This document shows positions 1-9,573 of a stretch of 64,000 nt of DNA, piece after piece. Numbering within the stretch: position 1 is the stretch's first letter; the number at the start of each line of letters is the position of its first letter. The DNA is from Blastocladiella emersonii ATCC 22665 (taxonomy: Eukaryota > Blastocladiomycota > Blastocladiomycetes > Blastocladiales > Blastocladiaceae): assembly GCA_025594325.1 (NCBI GenBank), contig JANHCV010000006.1, forward strand, positions 62,001 to 126,000, written 5' to 3'. The notes below the pieces were generated by a model. That model saw only the letters and a program-made list of their open reading frames with translations. It did not search any database and was not told the origin of the DNA. Made by a program: the position numbers and the translations under genes.

Positions 1-345
1 CGCCATCATCGACTCAAACTACGGCCGTTTTGCACCAGCAACAGGCTGAGCCCGCCGCCACGCAGGTTGAGGGCCGCGTCGTGGTCGGCCTCATCGAGCC
101 TGGCGCCTGTCCCCGCCAACTCGGCCTGCTGTTTGGCCGCCTTCGCCCATCAAGGCGTCAACGTCGCTGGGCTTCTCTCTATGGGCCTTCACACTGCGGC
201 TCCGCTCGACAAGGCGGCTGCAAGCAACGTCGACATCATCATCAAGTTCGGGTCGTCGCCCGCCGTGGTCATGAACGACCAGCGCGCGATTCATTCGCTC
301 CGAAATGCAGCCAGGGATTATGCTAAGCTGACGTCTACTCGATAG
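1..345 (+). pseudogene. 3' part of unidentified decayed coding sequence (left copy, cut by window edge)
   Basis: Frame 67-345 gives a peptide ending AAASNVDIIIKFGSS...NAARDYAKLTSTR. It has the look of real protein, but I recognise no family. It is the mirror of 18842-19186, where the upstream part is visible and is broken by stops and frame changes. Only the downstream end is present in this copy. Low confidence. Confidence 0.3.
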
Positions 346-1740
346 GACTACGTCGGACGCGATTGACTCTGTGAGCGAGCACAAGGTCGTATGATAGCGA
401 TAAAGCTGGCGGGCGCAGGTTTCTTTCGACCTCGGCCTTCTCGTGCATGGCCGCCCTCCAGGCCGCCTCCTCGAGCGAGCTGTCGCGGCGGTGCGAGACG
501 CGTTGCGCAATCGCGTGCCAGAGGGCGCCAGATCTGCCTGCCCCTCTCTCCTGCCCTCTCTCCATCCCCTGTTCGAACACACCACGCTCGAAACCCTACC
601 CATGGACTTGATGCAATCTCATGAATACAGCTCGGGTAACATCGAGCTCGCTTGGCTCGGCTTACCGCAGGTAGAAGTGTGAACGCCGCCCTGCAGCTGG
701 CCGAGCCGCGGTTCCCAAGCGCGTCCGCTTCAACTTTTGTTCACGCCACGGCCTGAGGTGGAAGTATCACTCGGCGCTCGTGGTTTTTCATCATAGCTGG
801 CCGGTTTCTTGCGCATCCCACCCGCACTCCCCGCTACATCCGCGCCCCGCTCAAGAACTCCCTGTCGCGCCTCGTCCTCCCGGACGTCAACCCAACTTTT
901 GGCGCAGAACCCGGATCTTACTGTATTTTTATGTGGAACTACAGGCTCGCTCCACCACCGGTTCCGCTGTTGCTTGAACTCGCTTTGCACCTGTGTCGCT
1001 GTATTCGCCTTGGCGACTTGGGGGCCGTCAAATTTACCCCAAGATCTGGAACGGTCGTTGTCTGCGGATGGACGGAATCTATTGTGTCAAGTTCTCAGTT
1101 CTCGACCTAATCGCTTTCGTATGCCATCAGCTCCTTGACGCGTGCAGTCACTGCCTTCCTGGCCCGGCCCAGTCTGGTTTGCTGATTGCGGCCCTCTTCT
1201 ACCTTGCCGTCTCGCGGTGGAAGTCTGCAAGCTATTCTTTTTGCGTTGCTTAGCAAGCCTTGGTATGCAGTTTACACGCCAGCACTTGAAGCTGTGCATT
1301 GCGCCAACGGTCCGTTGGAATTCGCCCTCCAAGGATCGCCAGTCCATCACGCTCCAACGAACTCCACGGATATGTGTCTTGTTTCCTCAGGCACAACTCG
1401 CAAATGTTGAACCAGGTACGCAGCGCCTGTGTGCAGGCGGCCGTGGATATACACATGAATGAGGCCTTTTTGCCGCTACTTGCCCGGTTCTCCAACCCGG
1501 TCGCGGCTGGTATTCCGTCTTGAAACGATATCGGGGGCGTATGCCTCAACGTATTGTGTTTTCCCAAATCGGACAAAGGCGACTGCGAGCCCTTCGACCA
1601 GCTTGGCGAGAGAGTCCGTCTCTTCCGTTGCAGACGGTCGTTTGCGGGTCAGCCCGCCTGGCGCATTCCTTTCCTCGCGCTTATGGACGTGAGTACCAGC
1701 AAGTCTCAGCACTACAAGTACCTCGTGCCGCCGTCCGGGA
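346..1740. other. Gene-poor palindrome sequence, left arm
   Basis: No supportable gene. The stretch is visibly A/T-richer than the block after 20 kb and contains only short overlapping frames on both strands, none with a recognisable motif. Mirrored at 17447-18841. Confidence 0.5.
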
Positions 1741-2068
1741 TGGCTTCGTGCTACAATGCGAGCACGTTGAAGTTGGCAAAAACGATGATACTGGCTGGCA
1801 GTACACTTGCGACCGCCTCAGCTTGGATCAGCTTGTAAGCCGGGTCCTTTTCTTGGGTGATTCGTGTGAGATGTTCCGTTCGGTTCCGCGACCTGCAGGA
1901 TGAGGTAGAGGCGAAGGAGAAAACACTTTCCCTCCGCTGAACTGCAGATCCACGTTGAGCGACGTGACAACGTTACCTTCACGCTCGGCGGATCGGAACC
2001 CACTGCTGCTCCTGTTAATGCTACTGCTGGTTTTCCGCTGCAATCAATCAATCTCCTTGAGAGCTCCT
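1741..2068 (+). pseudogene. Coding-like remnants in shifting frames (left arm)
   Basis: Successive frames give protein-like stretches. The first is FVLQCEHVEVGKNDDTGWQYTCDRLSLDQLV near 1745-1840 (shown only to mark it). It is followed by a charged stretch DLQDEVEAKEKTLSLR ending in a stop near 1940, then LQIHVERRDNVTFTLGGSEP and onward to a stop near 2068. The three are in different frames or separated by a stop, as expected for a decayed gene. No family recognised. Mirrored at 17119-17446. Confidence 0.3.
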
Positions 2069-3138
2069 GATCTGATCGACTGGAGAAGGGAGCGCGTCGA
2101 CTGCGCGTGAGTCGTGCACATACGCAACAACGTGTTGGTTGGGTGGTCAGTTGGCTGGTGGTTTGGCGCGAGTTTGCAGGCATGACATTGTTCTCAGCTG
2201 TAGCTTTAGCGAAGCTGAGTTTCTGTTTGAGCAATTGAAACCTATCAGAGACATCAACCTGCACGTGAACCAAGCTTTGTCTGCAGTTCTGGCCCCCGAC
2301 CCCAACTCTCTTGGTCTAGCTCTCATTCCAAGTCCCCGACTCCCCGCATTGGCCTCAGCCCGGTGTAATAAAAATTCTGACACTGCTTATTTGATGCGGC
2401 GACCTACTTGAACGTCTTTGAGTGCGCGGCAAGTCGCAGCGACAGTGGAGCGGTCAGTCGCTGGTGTCTCCCACTGCTGCGCCACCCGCTGAGCCACCCG
2501 CTGAGCCACCGCTCTCCGACCCCGCCTGCAGCTCCGTTGCCAACCGTTACGACTGCTTTCGAAGAACAACAATCAGCGCAGCATCAAGGTCGCGCAAAAA
2601 ATCATTATGAAGCAGCCGGCGCAAAATATAGGTCCTCTATTCCCGCTGTTTCCCCAAACTGACTTCAATCTGGCCGCCCGAACTGTCGCGCTTTGATCCG
2701 TCTTTTTCTTTTTCTTGAAGCGCAAAAAAATTGAAAGTTTGTGAATCGCCCGATTACCGAGGTAGTTCAAGGTCATAGATCTCGGTTGTCGTTTGCAAGG
2801 AAATGATTTCATTCTTGGCGATGGGTACCGTCTACAAAGTGATTACTGAGGGGTAGCGATGACGTGACGTACACATTGACTGGAGAAAGCTCAACATGCA
2901 CGCAGCAAGGCGAGAGCGGTGCAACGCGACCCCAAAACAGACAGAGTACAACACCGGGGTCCACAACCACGGCTGGATCGCGCCCGCTAACTGAGCCTAG
3001 CCCGGCGATAAGAAAGAAGGGTCAGCAGCGTCAGGCGTGTACGCGCCCGCTGTATCGCACTGAAAGTAGTCAGCCGCAAATTGTACTCGACACCGCGTAC
3101 TACGTCGTGCGGGTCGACCTGCACGACACAATTCTGTC
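2069..3138. other. Gene-poor palindrome sequence, left arm
   Basis: No convincing gene. It contains a short direct repeat of a gctgagccaccc-type unit near 2485-2510, a T/A-rich patch near 2700-2735, and a weak open frame from 2864 whose last 25 or so codons (VLDTAYYVVRVDLHDTILS) may belong to the host reading frame interrupted downstream. Mirrored at 16049-17118. Confidence 0.4.
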
Positions 3139-3328
3139 TCGCTCCAACGCGTCGTTGATAAGGTTAAGGGCGAGGCGCACATGTACGTCGTTGACGCGAT
3201 GGACATCAAGGACGGGCCCTGCGTCGAGATCATCTTGGGCTCGGTCCTGATCGCTGGTCAGACGTCGGCCGCGTGCAAAAGATACTCACGGCGACGCTTG
3301 TTGCGTTCCGCTCGATAGCCATCGCCCA
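3139..3328 (+). pseudogene. 5' flank of unidentified gene interrupted by DIRS element (left arm)
   Basis: Two overlapping frames look coding: KGEAHMYVVDAMDIKDGPCV around 3163-3225, then a shifted frame LGPDRWSDVGRVQKILTATL onward to AFRSIAIA at 3326. The second frame continues without a break across the retroelement into 7158-7323 if the element is removed. The alternation of short hydrophobic strands is compatible with an OB-fold/RPA-like domain, but that is only a guess. The frame change near 3240 indicates a further frameshift or a small intron. Confidence 0.4.
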
Positions 3329-3425
3329 GAAACCACGCAGAACCGTAGGTGATGGATAAGCCACTTCACGTGATATTCGTAGACTAATAAAACCAAAACA
3401 AACGACCTGGTCTGAACCCCGCCTC
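3329..3425 (+). repeat. DIRS left inverted terminal repeat
   Basis: Begins gaaaccacgcagaaccgtag and is the reverse complement of 7009-7105 with one mismatch in the gacctgg/gacccgg part. The outer boundary is set by the interrupted host frame and by the internal complementary region. The mirrored copy is at 15762-15858. Confidence 0.9.
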
Positions 3426-3518
3426 TTCACGTCACGCCCGACCGGCAACTGATTTGGTCCACGGCGACGCTGTCGCCCTGTAACTCCACGCAATCTGCTC
3501 TACACACACTACTCTTTC

Positions 3519-3596
3519 ATGGACGATGCAGCAGTCCTGGGCCAGGCGTTCCTCGGCCTCCAGCAGGAAGTCGCTGTACTCTGCCAGCAGCTCGGG

Positions 3597-3631
<35 letters not shown>

Positions 3632-4676
3632 ACATGAACAACAACAAGCAGAAGCTGATCCTCATGCGTCCTCCCCACTGGCGCCCTTGCACCGCGCGGA
3701 CCCTCCACGCGGCAGGGCTCTCGCCAGCTGGTACGAGCGCGCCCGTGGCGGTCATGCCCTCACGCAGCCGCTTCTGGACTCCTTCATCGACAACCGCGCG
3801 GGTGGCCGCCTCCAGAACCACGGGTTCGGCCAGCAGTACCCTGCGCCTGATCATCCCCTCTTCAACTCGCTGTCCGAGATCGACGTCTTTGCCCGCGTTG
3901 GCTTTGAGGGCGCTTCCGGTACCGGCTGGACCCATGCTGTGGTCGAGAAGCGCCTGCGCGACTACCAGTCCAAGCTCAACCTCAGTGCTCGCGTCGCGCT
4001 ACAGCAGCTGCACTACGCTCAAGAGCTTCTACGCCGCGTCGATCCAGACGGCTTCCGCCGCTGCTATGGCGACGCCGCCGGTGACGCGCTCGGTCCGGAC
4101 GACCTCGCCGGCTTCGTCTACCCGCCCAAGCCCATGTTCGACGCCAACGGCCAGCCCGTCCTTGACGGGGCAGGCCAGCAGCTCATCGAGACGTACCTGC
4201 ATCCCCCTCGTCTCGTCGCGACCCTCTGGGCCATGCACAATGCAGCGCGCGACCAGCTCGCGCACAACCGGCACCATTTCGGCCTTCTCAAAGCTGCGCG
4301 TCGCGACAACGTGGCCGCTGGCGCCCGCTTCCCGGCGGCGGTCGCCGAGTTCGTCCGCTCGGTCCCCAGCGACGGTGACCGGTTCCTCTTTGGTCCCAAT
4401 GTCGAGCGCACCTTCGACGCCGCTCGCACGGTCCAGTCTACCAACGCTATCATCAAGCTCGCCAACAGGGCGGGAAACGCCTCGGGCGGCGACGGCAGTG
4501 GTCGTGGCGGCGCCGCATCTTCCCAAGGCGCCCCAGCCGCGCAGGGGCGCGGCTGGGGTCGCGGTGGCTTCCGCGGCCACCAGCAGTACCAGCAGCAGTA
4601 CCAGCAACCTCAACAGCAGCGGCCTCAACAGCAGCAGCCTCAACAGCAGCCGCAGTCCAACCCAAAGCTCAACTAG
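3519..4676 (+). CDS. DIRS gag-like protein, glutamine-rich (left arm)
   Basis: 385 aa, starting at MDDAAVLGQAF. A glutamine run encoded by CAG/CAA lies at about residues 27-43. The central 300 residues are soluble and alpha-helical in character (for example FLFGPNVERTFDAARTVQST). The last 50 residues are G/R- then Q/P-rich. Position upstream of RT and inside the terminal repeats indicates the capsid-like first frame of a DIRS element; no zinc knuckle is visible. The frame ends at TAG 4674-4676, nine bases after a CCCAAAG heptamer that would carry ribosomes into the RT frame. The CAG run also opens a long spurious frame (3526-5052) that is not a gene. Confidence 0.75.
4661..4667 (+). promoter_or_regulatory. 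Candidate -1 ribosomal frameshift heptamer CCCAAAG (gag-RT)
   Basis: In the gag frame the codons read AAC CCA AAG, giving X_XXY_YYZ = C CCA AAG. A -1 slip puts the ribosome into the RT frame (CCC AAA GCT CAA CTA), bypassing the gag stop at 4674. A GC-rich inverted pair ggccg/cggcc follows within about 40 bases and could form a stimulatory stem. Mirrored at 14520-14526. Confidence 0.5.
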
Positions 4677-6655
4677 CGGCCGTTGCAACAGTCGCGCCGG
4701 CGGCCAGCTCCGAGGACGAGATCTTCCTGTCGACGCTCGCCAAGGGCACGCGTTTCCCGCTCGAGGTGGTCAACACGTCCATGAGGGCGGACCAGTGGGC
4801 CTCGAGGACGACCAACGTCGAGGCGCGCAAGATGGCGACCAAGGGCGTCCGCCTGTCGTTCATGACGCCGCCGCCGGATCGTTCGGCGGCGCCGATGCGC
4901 GAGTTCCGCCACTCGGACAAGGACCTGGCCAAGATCACGCTGCAGATCGACGAGCTCATCGCGACGGGGGCAGTGGAGCCGTGCCCGCGTCCGCGGTACC
5001 TGTTGTCGCCGTTCCTTGTCCGCTAGCCCAACAAGGACCGGCTCTGCTTTGACATGTTGGAGCTGTCTGAGCACCTGACGCGCAACTCGTTCAAGATGGA
5101 GTCGCTCGCGGTGGCGACGCCGATGCTGTCCAGGGGATGCTACCTGGCCAAGCTCGACCTCAAGTCGGCGTACCACAGTGTGCCAGTGCACCCCGCGCAC
5201 CGCGACTTCCTGGCCTTCAACTGGGCCGGTCGGACGTGGCGCTGGCGCGTCCTCCCGTTTGGTCTTGGGTTGGCGCCGCGCCTGTTCACCAAGGTGATCC
5301 AGGGCGCGCTCCAGCCGTTGCGCGCGGCGGGGCACAAGTTCGTCCAGTACATCGACGACATTCTGGTGATTGGCGAGACACCCGAGCAGGTGCGCGCGAC
5401 TCTCGCCGCTCTTGCTCGCCAGCTGCTGGCCCTGGGCTACACCCTGAACCTGACCAAGTCGTGTCTCGTCCCCGCCCGCGTCCAGACGTTCCTCGGGTTC
5501 AAGATCAACACGACCAACATGACGCTGTCGCTCCCCAAGGAGAAGGTCCGCAAGATCGAGCGCGAGTGCCGCTCGCTGCTTGCGGCGGGTCGGTGCTCAG
5601 CGCGCCGGCTGGCAGCGGTCCTTGGCATGCTCAACTCAACGGCGCAGGGGTTCCGGCCAGCGCTGATCCAGCAGCGGTGGCTCCAGCGCTGCCTGTCATT
5701 TGGCCTCGCGCGCACGTCGTCGTGGGCGGCGACGATTCCAATCTCGCCGAGCGCCCGCAAGGAGCTGACGTGGTGGGTGACCAACGTTCGTCGCTGGAAC
5801 GGTCGTTTGTTCATCCCGCCAACCGCGGCCATCGAGTTCACGACCACAACAGACGCCAGCCAGACGGGCTGGGGGATCGTTTTCTCAGACGGCACAACGC
5901 AGGGGTCGTGGTCGCCGTGGGAGGCGGCGCAGTCGAGCAACTACCGCGAGCTCAAGACGATCCTGTTCGCCGTCAAGATCAAGTGCCGCGAGTGGTTGGG
6001 TCGGGCGGTGCAGCTCCGGTCCAACAACACGACAGCGATCGCCATGGTCAACAAGCAGGGCGGCACGGCGTCGCCCAAGCTGCTGGCGCTGGCCAAGGAG
6101 CTGTGGTCGCTCCTGCTCGAGTACAACATCCACCTGACGGCGTTGTTCATCAAGGGCGTCGAGAACGTGGCGGCGGACTGCGCGAGCCGGGTCCTCGTCA
6201 ATCGGCACCGGTACTCGCTGACGTTGGCGGCGTTCAAGCGCGCCATGGCGGCGCTGCGCGCGAGCCCGACAGTCGACCTGTTCGCCAACCAAGTCAACAC
6301 GCAGCTCCCGGCCTACTACTCGCTGCAGCCGGATCCGCAAGCACTGGGCACCGACGCGTTCAAGTTCCAGTGGCCAAGGACGGGCGCGTACGCGTTTCCG
6401 CCGCCGAACCAGATCGCGCGGGTCGCCCAACGGGTGCGATCGGCGCGGATTTGCGATCTGATCCTCGTCACGCCGGCGTGGCAGTCGCAGCCGTGGTACC
6501 TGGCGCTGCTCCCGCTCGCGACGGCCAAGCCGCTGCACCTGCCTTCCAGCGCGGTGCTGCGGGAGTCGCCGACTACGCACCGTGTTCATCTGTCAGCATT
6601 GGGTGTCTTTGTCTGGCGGCTACAACACGATGCGTGGCGCGACTCGAGCAGCTGA
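4661..6655 (+). pseudogene. DIRS reverse transcriptase/RNase H frame with in-frame stop (left arm)
   Basis: The frame runs from the frameshift heptamer. A short linker leads to the RT N-terminus, then TAG at 5024-5026 in SPFLVR*PNKDRLCFD, where the family normally has a continuing KPNKDR-like segment. RT continues from 5054: LDLKSAYHSVPVHP, LPFGLGLAPRLFTKV, catalytic YIDD near 5349, then LGYTLNLTKS and FLGFKINTTNMTLSLP. RNase H follows (TTDASQTGWGIVFSDG near 5850; SNYRELKTIL; SNNTTAIAMVNKQGG). The C-terminal DIRS-specific region contains PTVDLFANQVNTQLPAYYSL and LVTPAWQSQPWY. The single stop looks like an AAG-to-TAG change. Without readthrough the RT is split. Confidence 0.85.
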
Positions 6656-6848
6656 GCTCGCCCAAAACGCGTCCTTCCTTGGCCCGCCGCGTGCTCCAGC
6701 TCCTCGCACTCGCAGTGCACCTGTTCCTCGTCCTCTGCCGCCCGTCCCGCACCATGGTCAAGATCGCGCTCCGCGGCCAAGTGGGACTGCTGCCACGCGC
6801 CGCGTCCACAGCGCCTGCGTGCTTGGGGTTGTGGCTACGGCACAAAAA
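6656..6848 (+). other. Short tail where a DIRS tyrosine recombinase would be expected
   Basis: DIRS elements normally carry a tyrosine recombinase after or overlapping RT/RNase H. Between the RT stop and the internal complementary region there are fewer than 200 bases, and no frame here shows the R...H-x-x-R...Y pattern. The recombinase has probably been deleted. Confidence 0.55.
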
Positions 6849-6923
6849 ATCCATCACCTACGGTTCTGCGTGGTTTCTTGAGGCACCACCGCTAGAGCCA
6901 CTGAAGGTGGCGTGTGGTGATGG
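6849..6923 (+). repeat. DIRS internal complementary region (ICR)
   Basis: The first 29 bases copy 7077-7105 (end of the right ITR, so complementary to the left end). The remainder is the reverse complement of the right-end extension 7106-7157, with a four-base gap near the end. Read in reverse complement the ICR is right end followed by left end, that is the circle junction. This is the hallmark of DIRS replication by circular intermediates. Mirrored at 12264-12338. Confidence 0.85.
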
Positions 6924-7008
6924 AAACCACACAGACCGGGCCCACCCACGCAGCTGCAGCCGCGTCTCCTCTCCCTTTGTTTCTCTCATCCGGTTGGGCA
7001 TGCCGCTT

Positions 7009-7157
7009 GAGGCGGGGTTCAGACCGGGTCGTTTGTTTTGGTTTTATTAGTCTACGAATATCACGTGAAGTGGCTTATCCATCACCTACGGTTCTGCGTG
7101 GTTTCCTCCATCACCCACCACACGCCACCTTCAGTGGCTCTAGCGGTGGTGCCTCAA
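7009..7157 (+). repeat. DIRS right inverted terminal repeat plus right-end extension
   Basis: 7009-7105 pairs with the left ITR. 7106-7157 is an extension found only at this end and in the ICR. The element ends ...ggtggtgcctcaa at 7157, and the host sequence resumes with gaacgcgag. Mirrored at 12030-12178. Confidence 0.85.
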
Positions 7158-7323
7158 GAACGCGAGTCAGGGTGACGCCCAGCTCATCATCCTCACGGGC
7201 TTTGCCGCGCTCAACAAGGAGCTCAGCTGCAATGTGTACACGACCAATATTGAGGTTGGCGGTGCCCAAATCATACACTGCGGCGCTTCATGGCGTTGTC
7301 CAAATTATCCAAGTTTTTATTAA
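7158..7323 (+). pseudogene. 3' flank of the gene interrupted by the DIRS element (left arm)
   Basis: Continues the frame that stops at 3328: ...AIAQ|NASQGDAQLIILTGFAAL and on through CNVYTTNIEVGGAQIIHCGA to a stop at 7321-7323. The seamless join shows that the element sits in what was a coding region. The protein family is not recognised. Confidence 0.5.
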
Positions 7324-8155
7324 CCTTCCCGCCCACTGCAACACACCGCGCTTGATCCTTCACCCGCCAATCAGCAACCCAGCGACCGTCGCTGCCGCGG
7401 ACCTGGCCTTGGCCTTCTTGTCAGTGGCTTCTTTGTTTGCAAAGGGTGCCGCCAATGAAGCCTCGTACCAGTTCGGCGAGGTGGATCGCAAGCTTACGAA
7501 CCGCAACACAGAAAGCACACGGCTGGTACAGGTGCGTGAGGTCGACTGGTTCTTAGACTGCTTCTCATGGACCGGGACCATGAGCAGGTGCTTGGGCGAA
7601 CGTTCTCTCCAGCAAGGCTGCGGACAATCCGCGCTCAGGAACAAGGCGGCGTGGGCGGCTGCGACCTTGGTCACGAGGGCTTCTCCCGCTCCTCAACTTT
7701 GTTAACTCGGTTTACTTAACTGGCACAGACTATCAGGCAGCCAGCGCGACTTGTTTGAGTCCAGCTTCAGTTCCAACCATGAGCCACGGCTTTGAGTGCT
7801 TGCTCAACCGAATAACGTGATTTTCCGCGGCCACAATGCTCATGGCCGTGGGGGAGTTGGCCATGGACGCGTGCCTACTGCGCGCATTGTACCTGCGCTG
7901 CTGTTCTCATCATTGACACGGCAGACTAAAGCTACAGCTGAGACCCAAGTGTGTGCGCAGCACACACACCTAGTACTTGATGCACCTAAACGCTTTCGCG
8001 TTTGGTTTTCAATTGAGGGCTAAAGCCCCCGCCACGTTTGGTGCACGAGTGGTGGAGGTGCTGTCGCGTGCGTCCCGCACAGGAGGTTTAGGTGATCAAG
8101 CTATGGAAATCGTGCTATTGATGGATTAGATGATGGAATACACTACGTTAATACT
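7324..8155. other. No clear gene; convergent spacer between interrupted gene and helicase (left arm)
   Basis: A plus-strand frame to 7705 contains a protein-like stretch (TVAAADLALAFLSVASLFAK near 7387-7450) but no motif. Two small hairpins occur near 7988-8003 (aaacgctttcgcgttt) and 8017-8031 (gggctaaagccccc). Mirrored at 11032-11863. Confidence 0.4.
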
Positions 8156-8689
8156 CTACTGTGTTTTCTGTTTCTTGGCGTTCTGTGAGCCGTCCTCGCC
8201 TCCAGCACGTTTGTTGGCCAATCGCCAAAACCTTGCATTGAGAGCATCTGACGCGCGCTTGGCGACTAGCTTCTCAGCCGCGTGCTGACGCGAGAAGAGA
8301 ATCGCGTCATTGAAGAGCTTGGCGATGCGCGGGTCGCCTGGTGCGATGGCTGTACCTTGATCAAAGGCAGGCTTGGTCAGCTCGTCGAGCATCTGGAGCC
8401 GCTTGTCCTCGGCCACTGCAAGTGGATCCGGCTTCCATGGACTTGAGCACGGCTCTTGGGATCGGCTGAAGCACCCACAGGTACTTTGAGCGACGAAGCT
8501 GCGATAACGCCACGTACAGGGAAGCGCCGCTGATGAGACGCTCCATGCCCGCGGGACGCAGATCTGCCAGGGCGATGGCGTTCTTGGTCACGCCTTGAAC
8601 CCCGTGGACCGTCATGGCGAAGGCTGGGACCATTGGGTACTGCTCAATGTGCGTGACGACGACATGATTAGGATACTTGCTCCTGTTGG

Positions 8690-8726
8690 CTTTGGTTTTG
8701 GTTTTGGTTTTGGTTTTGGTTTTGGT
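8690..8726 (-). repeat. (TTTTGG)n hexanucleotide microsatellite in helicase frame (left arm)
   Basis: About six TTTTGG units encode alternating Lys-Thr on the minus strand. The mirrored copy at 10461-10497 has the same unit number, which is notable for a sequence class that normally changes length quickly. Confidence 0.85.
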
Positions 8727-9573
8727 GTTGTTGACACAGAGCGGGAGCGAATCCCCCGTTGTGCTGACGACCCGCTCTCGCAACGTGGAACCGCCCGCCA
8801 TGTACAGGAAGTCCTTCTTCTCCACAGCAAGCGGGATGACCGTGTCAGGCCACGCGGCCAGCATGCCTGGGAAGCGAGGGCCACAAGGAGCGTCGGGCAG
8901 GTCGATCCACACGTTGAGTGGAGCGCAGGATGGCCGGTACATGTTGGACGCGGTTCGCGTGAATGTGGTCTCAGGCTTCCAGTCAATGTGGTGCACAACG
9001 CCAACCGCACTGTTCGCGCACCCCTTTGCTACGCACTCGTTGGTCTTGACGCGCATCTCCATTCCAACAAAGAGCTTGAGGATGGCTGGCAGTTCAGTCG
9101 TGGTTTCTGGCTCTCCTTTGAGGCAGAACACGTCCTTGTCGCAGATGGCGACGCGTTCACGCGTGCGACGCCTATCACACGGGCGCGTGATGTTGCCCTT
9201 GATCTGGAACATGATGCGGTTTGGGTTTGCTGCTGCAAGCCGTGTGTAGAGCAGGTTGAAGGCGTGGCGCGTGTGGTTGTTGGGCGCGATAACCGTGAGT
9301 CTGGGCTTCTTGAGGATCTCCTTGAGGACGTTTTTGCCGTTTTTGTCGACTCTGCTGCTGAAGCTGAGTGGTCGTACGCGAGTTGATCAGGTTGCACAGC
9401 GTGTCCGACGCCTCGACGAGGCAGAGCGCGTTCATTTCGTTGCCCCATGGTGGATTGTTGGCAAATCGGTTGCTCTTCACGAGACAAACAGCGCGTGTAG
9501 TGCGCCAGTGCGCGACCTGGACTCGATCCACGTGCTCGGGGACCGTCAATTGATTTGACGTCATGCGCAGGTA

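Larger units (their letters stand above)
3329..7157 (+). mobile_element. DIRS-type tyrosine-recombinase-class retroelement, defective (left arm)
   Basis: About 3.83 kb. The termini are inverted repeats (3329-3425 and 7009-7105, one visible mismatch), the right terminus has a 52-base extension to 7157, and an internal complementary region lies at 6849-6923. The reverse complement of that region equals the right end joined to the left end, as expected for the circle junction of DIRS elements. Inside are a Q-rich gag-like frame and an RT/RNase H frame ending with the DLFAN...LPAYYSLQPDP region typical of DIRS. No tyrosine recombinase frame is visible in the 350 bases after RT/RNase H, and RT contains an in-frame stop, so this copy is probably non-autonomous. 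No target-site duplication is seen, as known for the group. Confidence 0.88.
1..9573 (+). repeat. Left arm of giant palindrome (inverted repeat)
   Basis: This arm is the reverse complement of 9614-19186, with base x pairing with base 19187-x. I checked the pairing by eye at the centre, at the DIRS termini, at the helicase frames and at the outer edge, where bases 1-36 pair with 19151-19186. All long reading frames (for example the 533-, 508-, 385- and 283-residue frames) reappear on the opposite strand with identical translations, so the arms are identical as far as I can see. The arm is cut by the window start, so its true outer end is unknown. It may be a real fold-back duplication or an assembly fold-back. 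Confidence 0.97.

Noticed and set aside
3526-5052. 508-residue plus-strand frame overlapping gag and RT start
   Set aside because: Ser/Arg/Thr-rich shadow of the CAG-rich gag and GC-rich DNA; its frame lacks any motif and conflicts with gag and RT.
5137-7050. 637-residue frame overlapping RT/RNase H
   Set aside because: Off-frame shadow of the RT gene with biased V/G/R/P composition; it runs through the ICR and into the right ITR.
7985-8035. Hairpins as transcription terminators
   Set aside because: Small hairpins in a eukaryotic context carry no terminator meaning, and the helicase stop is over 100 bases away.
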